Positions 1 to 6,925 of a DNA stretch of 20,219 nt are shown in pieces. How positions within the stretch are numbered: the stretch's first letter is position 1; the number at the start of each line of letters is the position of its first letter. This stretch comes from Bacteroidota bacterium (GTDB lineage Bacteria; Bacteroidota; Bacteroidia; B-17B0; B-17BO). A program made the translations under genes and the position numbers. Under the pieces are notes generated by a model. That model worked only from the letters and a program-made list of their open reading frames with translations, ran no database searches and was not told the DNA's origin. The stretch is taken from positions 1 through 20,219 of the forward strand of contig JANXRU010000251.1 of assembly GCA_025356715.1 (NCBI GenBank). Direction: 5' to 3'.

Positions 1-1
1 T

Positions 2-826
2 ATAATACCTATTACTTCATCTGTAGGTAGTTTGCATTGTTGTGATCCAACTGGTTATAATACTATAGGGCAAATGAAAATTTCTCAGGATGGAACTAAA
101 TTAGGATCTTGTTTATTCACTGATAATAAAGTAGAATTACTAAATTTTGATAAAACTACTGGAATGTTATCTAATCCTATAAGTTTTCATATACCATTTC
201 AGCATACTTATGGCTTTGAATTTTCTCCAAATGCCAAATACATATATGTTGATAATGGTTACACTTTAAATTCAAATCTTTTACAATTCGACATATCATC
301 TTGGGACTCCTTACTAATTAAAAATTCTCAAAAAATAATCGATTATGATAATACAGGTACTTATTATCAGCTGCAATTAGGACCTGACGGAAAAATATAT
401 GTTTGTGAAGAAAATGAACCATCACTAAGTGTTATAAATAAGCCTAATTTGTCAGGTAATGCATGTGCTTTTTCACCAAGATCAGTTCTTACTGCAAACC
501 ATGCTCTATTAGGATTGCCAAATGTTATATGGGGGTACAAAAAGGCCCAACAACAAACAACTGATGCAGTTGATACCTTATGTCAACCACATATTCCAAA
601 TATCATTACACCCAATGATGATAAGGTAAATGATGAGTTTAAAATAACCTGTAATAAGCAAACATACATTCCCTTGGATTTGATTATTTATAACCGCTGG
701 GGTCAACAAGTATTTAATGAGGCAAAAAAAATAAACCAAATGAAGGATTGTCCCGATGGAACGTACTTTTATATCTTTAGCTTAAACGATAACTCCTACA
801 AGGGCTTCTTATCTGTATTTCATTGA
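2..826 (+). CDS. T9SS type B sorting domain-containing secreted protein (3' part only)
   Basis: The reading frame is open to the left edge of the window, so the N-terminus and signal peptide are missing. A TTG at 32 is in frame but is not a convincing start. The visible part begins with beta-propeller-like strands: phrases such as SQDGTKL, FEFSPNAKYIYV and LQLGPDGKIYV recur at propeller-blade spacing. A family-typical tail follows (GNACAFSPRSV then GLPNVIWGY). From about nt 590 comes a gliding-motility-associated (CHU_C, type B) sorting domain, with PNIITPNDDKVNDEF, IYNRWGQQVF and a final DGTYFYIF...GFLSVFH. Such domains direct export through the type IX secretion system and are usually processed at the cell surface. 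The gene is followed by an 88-base convergent gap before the NRAMP gene. The sorting domain is recognised with confidence; the function of the cargo is unknown. Confidence 0.9.
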   Translation: MIPITSSVGSLHCCDPTGYNTIGQMKISQDGTKLGSCLFTDNKVELLNFDKTTGMLSNPISFHIPFQHTYGFEFSPNAKYIYVDNGYTLNSNLLQFDISSWDSLLIKNSQKIIDYDNTGTYYQLQLGPDGKIYVCEENEPSLSVINKPNLSGNACAFSPRSVLTANHALLGLPNVIWGYKKAQQQTTDAVDTLCQPHIPNIITPNDDKVNDEFKITCNKQTYIPLDLIIYNRWGQQVFNEAKKINQMKDCPDGTYFYIFSLNDNSYKGFLSVFH

Positions 827-914
827 TAGCGTATGGTGTATTATTTACCAAGATTTTTTTTCTACTCTTTAATAAAATAGTTTACCGCCAAATATTTTAA
901 AATAGTAAAACTTT

Positions 915-2183
915 CTAATCAACCAATTGCATATACAATAATAGCCCTGCAGCTATAGTCATAATTGCAAAAGCTGCAAAACCTAGCACATTAGCCGATC
1001 GCGTATTTACAAACTCACCCATTATTTTTTTGTTATTGGATATATGTAAAATCATGGCTATTAAAACTGGCGCTGTAATTCCATACAAAATGGCAGTATA
1101 AATCAATGCTTTAATAGGCGAAATGCCCAAGTAATTCATGGATAAACCCAATAATAAAGAAATAGCAATAATGACATAAAAGCCTTTTGCTTCATGAAAC
1201 TTTTTATCTAAGCCTTGTTCCCACCCAAAGGTTTCCGAAAAAATATAAGATAACGAACCGCTTAAAACTGGTATAGCTATTAGCCCTGTACCAATAATAC
1301 CAATAGCAAAAAGTAAATACGCCAAATTACCAGCCAGCGGTTTTAAAGCCATAGCAGCTTGCTCCACGGTATCAATTTGAAAAACGCCGCCTTTATACAA
1401 AACCGTGCCAGCTGTTAAAATAATAAAGTACATTACAAATCCTGAAATCGTCATTCCAAAATCAACATCTTTTTTCATGTCGTGAATGATTCTTTTATTA
1501 ACTACTAAATGCTTTTTCTTTCCCTTCATTTCTTCAACCTCAACAGAAGCTTGCCAAAAAAATAAATAAGGCGAAATAGTGGTGCCAAGTATACCAACAA
1601 TAATGGCAATAAAGGCTTTATCGAATTTTATGGTTGGTATAAAGGTGGCTTTTATAATTTCCGCAAAATCTTGCTTGTATAAAAAAGGAACAACAAAATA
1701 AACCAACATCACAATACATAAATATTTAAGCACAGATGCTATTTTTTGATAGGGTAAAAAAATAATAAGCCCCAACAGTATCATTGTAAAAAAGACACTA
1801 AAAAATATCGCATCAATTTTTGGAAATAATAAGTTTCCTACCGCTCCCATTCCCGCAATATCAGCACCAATATTCATAACGATTGCTGGGAAACTAAATG
1901 CTAACATCAAATACAAAATTGGTTTGGGATAATGCTTTTTAAGCGTGCCTGTTAAGCCTTGAGAGGTAACTAAACCAATGCGCGCGCACATTTGTTGAAT
2001 AGCTGCCATTAACGGAAATGCGATAATGGCTGTCCACAGTGTAGACAGCCCGAAAGCAGCGCCTGCTTGTGAATAGGTTGCAATACCAGATGGATCATCG
2101 TCGCTGGCACCAGTTACTAAGCCAGGGCCAATCAGTTTCCAAAAACGTGTAAACTTATTTGATGTATGTTTTTTAACTACCAC
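915..2183 (-). CDS. NRAMP-family divalent metal cation transporter (atypical metal site)
   Basis: A 422-residue polytopic membrane protein with about 11 hydrophobic helices and the NRAMP (Slc11, COG1914) layout, probably a proton-coupled Mn/Fe/Mg-type importer in the inner membrane. The N-terminal GPGLVTGASDDDPSG (residues 19-33) is the TM1 signature, but the canonical DPGN is DPSG here (30-33). In TM6 the canonical MPH is SPY (204-206, within TTISPYLFFWQAS), followed by the acidic VEVEE stretch. A charged cytoplasmic loop lies at about 217-240. The start is GTG at 2183: a stop lies nine codons upstream with no in-frame ATG in between. The gene is divergent from the HAD gene, with an inverted repeat between them (2235-2261). 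The family call is firm; the transported ion cannot be assumed because two metal-ligand positions differ from the classical Mn/Fe carriers. Confidence 0.88.
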   Translation of the reverse strand: MVVKKHTSNKFTRFWKLIGPGLVTGASDDDPSGIATYSQAGAAFGLSTLWTAIIAFPLMAAIQQMCARIGLVTSQGLTGTLKKHYPKPILYLMLAFSFPAIVMNIGADIAGMGAVGNLLFPKIDAIFFSVFFTMILLGLIIFLPYQKIASVLKYLCIVMLVYFVVPFLYKQDFAEIIKATFIPTIKFDKAFIAIIVGILGTTISPYLFFWQASVEVEEMKGKKKHLVVNKRIIHDMKKDVDFGMTISGFVMYFIILTAGTVLYKGGVFQIDTVEQAAMALKPLAGNLAYLLFAIGIIGTGLIAIPVLSGSLSYIFSETFGWEQGLDKKFHEAKGFYVIIAISLLLGLSMNYLGISPIKALIYTAILYGITAPVLIAMILHISNNKKIMGEFVNTRSANVLGFAAFAIMTIAAGLLLYMQLVD

Positions 2184-2234
2184 GCCATTATAATATGTAT
2201 CATAAATCTACAACCAAATAAATAACAATCAGCG

Positions 2235-2261
2235 AACTATTCATTGATTTTATGAATAGTT
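2235..2261. promoter_or_regulatory. Perfect 10-bp inverted repeat, candidate operator
   Basis: AACTATTCAT (2235-2244) is repeated exactly in reverse complement as ATGAATAGTT (2252-2261) around a 7-nt centre. It sits between the divergent NRAMP and HAD genes, 52-78 bases upstream of the NRAMP start. No T-tract follows on either strand, so it is not a terminator. The position suits an operator for a metal-responsive repressor, but this is inference; it does not match the MntR or Fur consensus I know. Confidence 0.45.
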
Positions 2262-2290
2262 GTTGGTTAATGAAAACCAAATTTAAATTA

Positions 2291-2313
2291 TAATTTTGAA
2301 AAGACTATTTTTG
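2291..2313 (+). promoter_or_regulatory. Two candidate Bacteroidota -7 boxes upstream of the HAD gene
   Basis: TAATTTTG (2291-2298) and TATTTTTG (2306-2313) both match the Bacteroidota -7 consensus TAnnTTTG in all fixed positions, 15 bases apart, 40-62 bases before the ATG at 2353. A good -33 TTG at standard spacing is lacking (TTGG at 2263 is 24 bases from the first box), so which one is used is open. Confidence 0.35.
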
Positions 2314-2352
2314 AAAAAGAGTTATAAAAATAACACTTCGACTTAACTTTAA

Positions 2353-3048
2353 ATGAAACACATCAAACATATATTCTTTGATTTAGATAATACAATTTGG
2401 GATTTTGAAAAAAATTCGCGCGAAGCTATTTTACAATTATTTACCGAACATCACATAGAAAAACACTGCAAGGTGCCTTTTGCAAATTTTATTAAAACCT
2501 ATGAAAACATTAATAACCACTGGTGGCAACAATATGGGTTAAAACTCGTTACTAAAGAAGAACTACGTTACCAACGCTTTAATCAAGCTTTTAACCATTA
2601 TGGGTATGATAATGTGGAATTATCAAAAATTTGGGCCGACGATTATTTAGCTATCTCGCCTTATAAAACACACCTAATTGAAGGAGCTATTGATACATTG
2701 AATTATTTAAAAGATAAGTATCAACTCCACCTCATCACTAATGGATTTAAAGAAGTGCAACATATTAAATTAGATTGTTGTGGTATAAAACCTTTTTTTA
2801 ACCATATCATCATTTCGGAAGAACATGGGTTTAATAAGCCCCATATTCAAATTTTTGAAATAGCCGAAAAATTAGCTAATGCCCATAAAAACGAATGCGT
2901 AATGATTGGTGATAATTATGAGGCTGATATTGTAGGTGGCTTAAATGCAGGCTGGGATGCTATTTATTTATCCTCTATTCCCATAAAAAATTCGATAGAA
3001 AAACTAATTCGTATCGAGCAATTATCGGAATTAAAACGACTATTTTAA
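2353..3048 (+). CDS. HAD-superfamily hydrolase, YjjG-like noncanonical nucleotidase
   Basis: A 231-residue soluble phosphatase of the HAD-IA subfamily. All four HAD motifs are visible. Motif I is FFDLDNT, with nucleophile D10 and acid/base D12. Motif II is LITNG with T129. Motif III is the lysine K162 in GFNKP. Motif IV is MIGDNYEAD with metal-binding D187 and D192. The opening DLDNTIWDFEKNSREA and the overall length fit the YjjG/YfnB group, which dephosphorylates nucleoside monophosphates including noncanonical pyrimidines (house-cleaning). Residues 16-110 are the helical cap. Substrate prediction within HAD enzymes is unreliable, so the nucleotidase role is probable rather than certain. The methyltransferase gene follows 99 bases downstream on the same strand. 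Confidence 0.85.
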   Translation: MKHIKHIFFDLDNTIWDFEKNSREAILQLFTEHHIEKHCKVPFANFIKTYENINNHWWQQYGLKLVTKEELRYQRFNQAFNHYGYDNVELSKIWADDYLAISPYKTHLIEGAIDTLNYLKDKYQLHLITNGFKEVQHIKLDCCGIKPFFNHIIISEEHGFNKPHIQIFEIAEKLANAHKNECVMIGDNYEADIVGGLNAGWDAIYLSSIPIKNSIEKLIRIEQLSELKRLF

Positions 3049-3147
3049 TTTGATTTTCCTTTGGTTTGAAGCCATACATTTAGTAATTTCAGCCTTTAAA
3101 TTTAATAGCTACACTATTTAATAGTACTATAACTTAACCAAACATTC

Positions 3148-3909
3148 ATGTTTCATTTTCTATTAAGAACCATACCTAGACCTATACTTATTAAATTCAG
3201 TTTAATTTTTAGCAAAATTGCTCCTTACCTCTATTATGGTAATACTTATGAAGATCCTATTAGTGGAAAAACATATCGTAAATTTTTACCATATGGCTAT
3301 AGTGGTAGAGCTAAAAGAGATAACGTATTGTGCCCTGGTAGCTTATCGTTAGAAAGACACCGTTTGTTATGGTTGTATCTAAAAAACAAAACAGATTTTT
3401 TTACTGCCAAACACAAGTTATTACACATTGCTCCAGAACAATGTTTTTACAAATTATTTAGAGCTATGCCTAATTTAGATTATACTACGGGCGATTACAA
3501 TTCCCCTATAGCAGATGTTCATTTTGACCTACACAAAGCGCCTTTTGAGGATAATACCTTTGATGTGATATTTTGTCACCATGTATTGGAGCATGTTGAA
3601 AATGCGGAACAATGCATTGCCGAACTTTACCGAATAATGAAACCAGGAGGTTTTGGGATTTTTCAAATTCCACAAGATGTTAATCGTTACGAAACTTATG
3701 AAGATAAAAGCATAGTAACCGAAAGAGACCGTGAAATTCATTTTTGGCAAAAAGATCACGTACGTTTATTTGGACTCGATTACAAAGATAAATTAGCCAA
3801 TGCTGGCTTTAAAGTAACTGTAGAAGACTACACAAAAGAAATTTCTCCAGAACTAGTAGAACGTTACCGCTTACCTAAAGGCGAATTACTATATATGTGC
3901 AGGAAATAA
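3148..3909 (+). CDS. Class I SAM-dependent methyltransferase (type 11-like)
   Basis: A 253-residue protein with a Rossmann methyltransferase core. The usual glycine-rich SAM motif I is replaced by LLHIAPEQ (91-98). The later motifs are clear: GDYNS (115-119), DLHKAPFEDNTFDVIFCHHVLEHV (motifs II to IV, about 127-150) and MKPGG (164-168). The N-terminal block, with YEDPISGKTYRKFLPYG and then CPGSLSLERHRLLWLYL, is characteristic of a Bacteroidota-restricted branch whose substrate I do not know. The first ~30 residues are hydrophobic and basic, which suggests membrane association, but there is no cleavable signal. The start is ATG at 3148. The methyltransferase fold is confident; substrate and pathway are unknown, and the neighbours do not settle them. 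Confidence 0.82.
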   Translation: MFHFLLRTIPRPILIKFSLIFSKIAPYLYYGNTYEDPISGKTYRKFLPYGYSGRAKRDNVLCPGSLSLERHRLLWLYLKNKTDFFTAKHKLLHIAPEQCFYKLFRAMPNLDYTTGDYNSPIADVHFDLHKAPFEDNTFDVIFCHHVLEHVENAEQCIAELYRIMKPGGFGIFQIPQDVNRYETYEDKSIVTERDREIHFWQKDHVRLFGLDYKDKLANAGFKVTVEDYTKEISPELVERYRLPKGELLYMCRK

Positions 3910-3976
3910 AATTGAAATAATTTTAAGTTGATAGTACATTTTGAATAAAATACATATATTTATGATACTAAATATT

Positions 3977-4106
3977 ACAAATAAATAACTACTTATGAAA
4001 TAGAAATGTTGCCGACAGTACATCCCGATAGCTATCGGGAACAAATGAAGATAACATGACTATACCATAGACAACTAAAAAACAAATAAAATAACTACTT
4101 ATGAAA
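3977..4106. repeat. Direct repeat of a gene-start region bracketing a palindrome
   Basis: The 18-mer AAATAACTACTTATGAAA occurs at 3983-4000 and again at 4089-4106, where it contains the ATG of the downstream gene. With one indel the repeat extends left to about 24-25 bases (3977-4000 and 4082-4106). The first copy reads ATG AAA TAG, a dead two-codon start. The stretch between the copies (4001-4081) carries the 18-base perfect palindrome TCCCGATAGCTATCGGGA at 4023-4040. This looks like an insertion or tandem duplication that copied the leader and start codon. Confidence 0.75.
4023..4040. repeat. 18-bp perfect palindrome
   Basis: TCCCGATAGCTATCGGGA is self-complementary over all 18 bases and is markedly more GC-rich than the surrounding leader DNA. 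It lies 61 bases upstream of the ATG at 4101, inside the interval bracketed by the duplicated start region. From memory, palindromes of this kind recur between genes in Bacteroidota chromosomes. It could equally be a protein-binding site. It occurs once in this window. Confidence 0.6.
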
Positions 4107-5786
4107 ATTAAAACACTTACAACCTGCCTGCTCACATTGGGAAGTATGGCTTTTGCTCAAGTTCAGATGACTGATGGTCCGCCGTTAGACAATGACAAAA
4201 ACAATAAAATGAATCGTATGCTTGGTGGCGACGAAAATAGCTTTTATTGTTACCGTATTAGAAGTAAAGGCAAAGGAACTTCGTTTTATATTGAGAAATA
4301 TGATAAAAAATCATTAAAGCCTTTATTTTCAAAAGAAATTAGTTTAGGTGAAGAAAACCAAACAAAAATTGAAGATGTAGAATATTCTAACGGTAATGTG
4401 TTTATTTTTAGAAGACAGTATGATAAAAAAGCAGATAAAATGACGCTATTTTTTCAAACAGTATCTTCTGCAGGTGTAGTTGCTGATCAATTAAAAGAAA
4501 TTACAACTGTAAGTTCAGATCACTACGAGTTTGTTGATTTTGATATTTATCCAAATCCAACACAAACTAAATTTGTTATTAAAGCATCACATAAAGCAAA
4601 TAAAACTGATGAATATAAAACAGATTTGATTTTAATGGATGCTGCTTCACAGAAAAAAGTATGGACAAAAACAGTTAATCAAAACCTTAACTCTAGTGGT
4701 TCTTGGGGCGCTGGCTTCGTTGCATCTCTTTTTGGTTTAGATCCTACTAAATTTGATAGCTATGGATATATTGGCTTACATGTTGATAAAAATGACAATA
4801 TATTTTATTGTGTAACTGAATTAGCAAAAAATTCAACTGATAGAGAGAAAAAATATAAATTAAAAGTTTATACTTTAAATGCCGCTGATCAACAACCAAA
4901 ACAATTAGATCTTGGTTTTGATGATGACTATTATGTAAAAGATATCGAGTTTTCAAAATCAAATGATAACGAAATTGTTATTGGTGGATTTTTAAAAGAT
5001 GTTGTTGAAAGAAAAGGAAGAGATTTAGTTAAAGTTGGGATTTTCAGTTTTAAAGTAAATACAACTTCAAATACAGTTTCTGGAAAAACAGTTAAATTTT
5101 TTGATGATAAATTATTATTTGATTTAGAATCTAATCCCCGTCGTTCAAGATACTTTAAATACAAATTGGATTATATTTTACCAATTGGAGATGCTGTTTA
5201 TTATGTTGGTGAACAATACAGTGAAGAATACCGTCAAAACTCTAACAGTGGTTATGGTGGTTTCGGTGGCGGTTTAATGGGCTCTGCAATGGGTATGAAT
5301 AACGGCTATTATGAATATGAATATATGGACGTTATTGTAGCAAAATTAAATGCTAAAGGTGAATTCGAATGGATTAAAAACTCTCCATTACGTCAAAACA
5401 TGAGAGTAAATGGAAATGCGCACGTATTTAAACAGTACATTGCTTTCGCAACTGCTAAAAATTTATATATCTTAAATGACGACCACCCAAAAAACATTGA
5501 GCGTTACGAAAAAGCAGATTTTGAACCAAAAGATTTAAAAACAGTAACAGGAATACACGGCTCTAACTTCGTTTGTAATACTATGTCGTTAGGTAACGGA
5601 AGCGTAACTAAACGTAATGTATTAATGAAGAATGATGATTTTTGTTTTGCGCCTATTCAAGAGCGTAACCCACAATTTATGCCTCCTTCTGATACTGAAA
5701 TTTTTGTACCAAGTTCTAATGGCGAAATCTTTATCTATACTGAAGATAAAGGTCAAGATCGTTTCTCTAAAATTAAATTTGAATAA
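4101..5786 (+). CDS. Secreted protein of unknown function, propeller-like
   Basis: A 561-residue protein with a Sec signal peptide (MKIKTLTTCLLTLGSMAFAQ, cleavage likely near residue 19-20). The mature part is rich in short beta segments with alternating aromatic and acidic residues (for example FYIEKYDKKSLKPLFSKEI, DNIFYCVTEL, NEIVIGGFLKDV), suggestive of a beta-propeller. I do not recognise a named domain. Residues 383-402 form a Gly/Met/Asn/Tyr-rich low-complexity loop followed by YEYEYMDVIVAKLNAKGEFEW. No T9SS sorting domain is present at the C-terminus, so it is probably periplasmic or outer-membrane-associated rather than a T9SS cargo. The ATG at 4101 fits the signal peptide exactly. 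The gene ends just before a strong terminator. Confidence 0.8.
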   Translation: MKIKTLTTCLLTLGSMAFAQVQMTDGPPLDNDKNNKMNRMLGGDENSFYCYRIRSKGKGTSFYIEKYDKKSLKPLFSKEISLGEENQTKIEDVEYSNGNVFIFRRQYDKKADKMTLFFQTVSSAGVVADQLKEITTVSSDHYEFVDFDIYPNPTQTKFVIKASHKANKTDEYKTDLILMDAASQKKVWTKTVNQNLNSSGSWGAGFVASLFGLDPTKFDSYGYIGLHVDKNDNIFYCVTELAKNSTDREKKYKLKVYTLNAADQQPKQLDLGFDDDYYVKDIEFSKSNDNEIVIGGFLKDVVERKGRDLVKVGIFSFKVNTTSNTVSGKTVKFFDDKLLFDLESNPRRSRYFKYKLDYILPIGDAVYYVGEQYSEEYRQNSNSGYGGFGGGLMGSAMGMNNGYYEYEYMDVIVAKLNAKGEFEWIKNSPLRQNMRVNGNAHVFKQYIAFATAKNLYILNDDHPKNIERYEKADFEPKDLKTVTGIHGSNFVCNTMSLGNGSVTKRNVLMKNDDFCFAPIQERNPQFMPPSDTEIFVPSSNGEIFIYTEDKGQDRFSKIKFE

Positions 5787-5807
5787 TTTTAATTCAATAT
5801 AATTTAT

Positions 5808-5845
5808 AAAAAACCGCTTTAATAAAATTATTAAAGCGGTTTTTT
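5808..5845 (+). terminator. Intrinsic terminator, probably bidirectional
   Basis: A perfect 17-bp stem (AAAAAACCGCTTTAATA paired with TATTAAAGCGGTTTTTT) encloses the loop AAAT and ends in a run of T on the + strand. The run of A at the left arm makes it usable from the other strand too. It lies 22 bases past the stop of the secreted-protein gene. Confidence 0.9.
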
Positions 5846-5853
5846 ATTGGATT

Positions 5854-5981
5854 ATACCAAATTGATACTATAAGCAGTCCAATCGTAGGCAGCCATGCTG
5901 AGCTTAATTCAACATCTGTTGAAACCAAGAAACAAGTTCAGGATGACGAATCTTTGAACTATATACAATTTCATTTGGTAT
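5854..5981. repeat. Intergenic palindromic repeat element (REP-like)
   Basis: An imperfect inverted repeat pairs CCATGCTGAGCTTAATTC (5893-5910) with GAAACAAGTTCAGGATGA (5929-5946), 13 of 18 positions matching. The reverse strand of the right arm reads CGTCATCCTGAACTTGTTTC, a sequence I recognise as a widespread bacterial intergenic repeat. The unit is framed by an outer exact 9-bp inverted repeat, ATACCAAAT (5854-5862) and ATTTGGTAT (5973-5981). It fills the gap between two convergent genes and encodes nothing obvious. Confidence 0.65.
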
Positions 5982-5985
5982 TATT

Positions 5986-6858
5986 TTAAAACTTCAGCGT
6001 AAAATGCTCTTTGTGTTTATGTTCTTTTCTAAAAAGAATTACTCCCAAAAAGAAAAAATCTAAGCTTAAAGTAACTTCTGGATGTGCGCATATTTCTAGC
6101 CATGCTTGCTGCATACCCTCACTCCAATTAATATCATCAAAAACAAACACAGAGTATTCATGTTTTTTGTGTAACGCCATTTCAAAATACCTCATCGTTG
6201 GTTCGTATGCATGGTTTCCGTCAATGTATAAAAAATCAATTGTTTCTAACGAGTTAGTCAATTTAGGAAACGTTTCATTAAAATTTCCTGTAATAGACGT
6301 AATATTTTCCGCATGATTTGTTTTAAATAATTGCGATGAGAATTTCGCCAAATTTTCACATCCCTCTAATGTGTATATTGTTGATTTTGGAACAGCCTTA
6401 GCCAAATATAAGGTCGTTAAGCCAACAGAAGTACCTAATTCTATAATAGTTTTTGGGTTAAAAAAATTAATTAAACGATACAAAAACTCTGCTTGCTTTT
6501 GAGGAGCGATACCATGTGTTACAATCTGTTTAATACTTCTGTTAGTTGATTTTATTTTTTTAGATCCTGCTCCAAAATCATTAACAGCAATTATTTCAGC
6601 GTTTAAGCTTAATTGTTTCCTTATTTTTTTTAAATCTTCGAAATCAGAAAAAACGTGAGGATTATTCACCAACTGCATATAAAAATTATACATGAATGGC
6701 GAATGCAAATCGTGTTCGGTAAACGAAGAAAAACGATAATTGATATATGTAAGGATTCTATTGATAGCCAGATATATAAATTTATTTTGAGAATCAAATT
6801 TACAACATAAATTATAAATAGAAACTATTACATAACAAAACGACAATATACTATTCAC
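5986..6858 (-). CDS. Class I SAM-dependent methyltransferase (O-methyltransferase-like); start uncertain
   Basis: A Rossmann methyltransferase of the Methyltransf_24 / O-methyltransferase kind. Residues are numbered from the GTG at 6858. SAM motif I is TIIELGTSVGLTTLYLA (137-153), the acidic end of strand 2 is LEGCE (164-168), and YIDGNHAYEPT (211-221) matches the catalytic/metal region of this group. LHSPFMYNFY (51-60) and VNDFGAGS (92-99) are hallmarks of a Bacteroidota branch. The first ~27 residues are unlikely to be translated: relatives, as I recall them, begin about 20-25 residues before HSPF. No ATG lies there; the codon at the expected place (6777-6775) is ATA. A perfect -7 box (TAAATTTG, 6802 to 6795 on this strand) sits just upstream of that point. 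The methyltransferase call is good; substrate unknown. Confidence 0.8.
   Translation of the reverse strand: MNSILSFCYVIVSIYNLCCKFDSQNKFIYLAINRILTYINYRFSSFTEHDLHSPFMYNFYMQLVNNPHVFSDFEDLKKIRKQLSLNAEIIAVNDFGAGSKKIKSTNRSIKQIVTHGIAPQKQAEFLYRLINFFNPKTIIELGTSVGLTTLYLAKAVPKSTIYTLEGCENLAKFSSQLFKTNHAENITSITGNFNETFPKLTNSLETIDFLYIDGNHAYEPTMRYFEMALHKKHEYSVFVFDDINWSEGMQQAWLEICAHPEVTLSLDFFFLGVILFRKEHKHKEHFTLKF
6795..6802 (-). promoter_or_regulatory. Candidate -7 promoter box inside the annotated methyltransferase start
   Basis: Read on the minus strand this is TAAATTTG, matching TAnnTTTG in all fixed positions. It predicts transcription from about 6788, which would leave the GTG at 6858 untranscribed from this promoter and favour a start near 6777. 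No well-spaced -33 TTTG is seen (the nearest, at 6840-6836, is 33 bases away), so it may be chance in AT-rich DNA. Confidence 0.3.
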
Positions 6859-6874
6859 AATGTGAAATTGAGGG

Positions 6875-6906
6875 TTTGCCTATACCGATTAAAAAAATTA
6901 CTTTTA
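6875..6906 (+). promoter_or_regulatory. Candidate promoter of the acyltransferase gene
   Basis: TTTG (6875-6878), a 20-base spacer, then TACTTTTA (6899-6906), which is 7 of 8 against TAnnTTTG when spacer positions are counted as free. The same 20-base spacing occurs in the candidate cysS promoter. The predicted start near 6913 leaves a leader of about 13 bases before the ATG at 6926. Confidence 0.45.
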
Positions 6907-6925
6907 AATTTCAGAAATTATTATA

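Noticed and set aside
827..914. Possible bidirectional terminator between the T9SS type B gene and NRAMP
   Set aside because: Only short, imperfect AT-rich pairings are visible; no stem with a T-tract could be supported.
3529..3759. Minus-strand ORF of 76 codons
   Set aside because: Lies wholly inside the methyltransferase gene in antisense; the methyltransferase frame has clear motifs and this one has none.
4548..4580. IYPNPTQTKF in the secreted protein, resembling the start of a T9SS type A sorting domain
   Set aside because: It is at residues 149-158 of 561, and the C-terminus lacks the rest of the domain.
6011..6316. Plus-strand ORF of 101 codons
   Set aside because: Antisense shadow of the methyltransferase at 5986-6858. 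It is Lys/Ser/Cys-rich with no recognisable domain.
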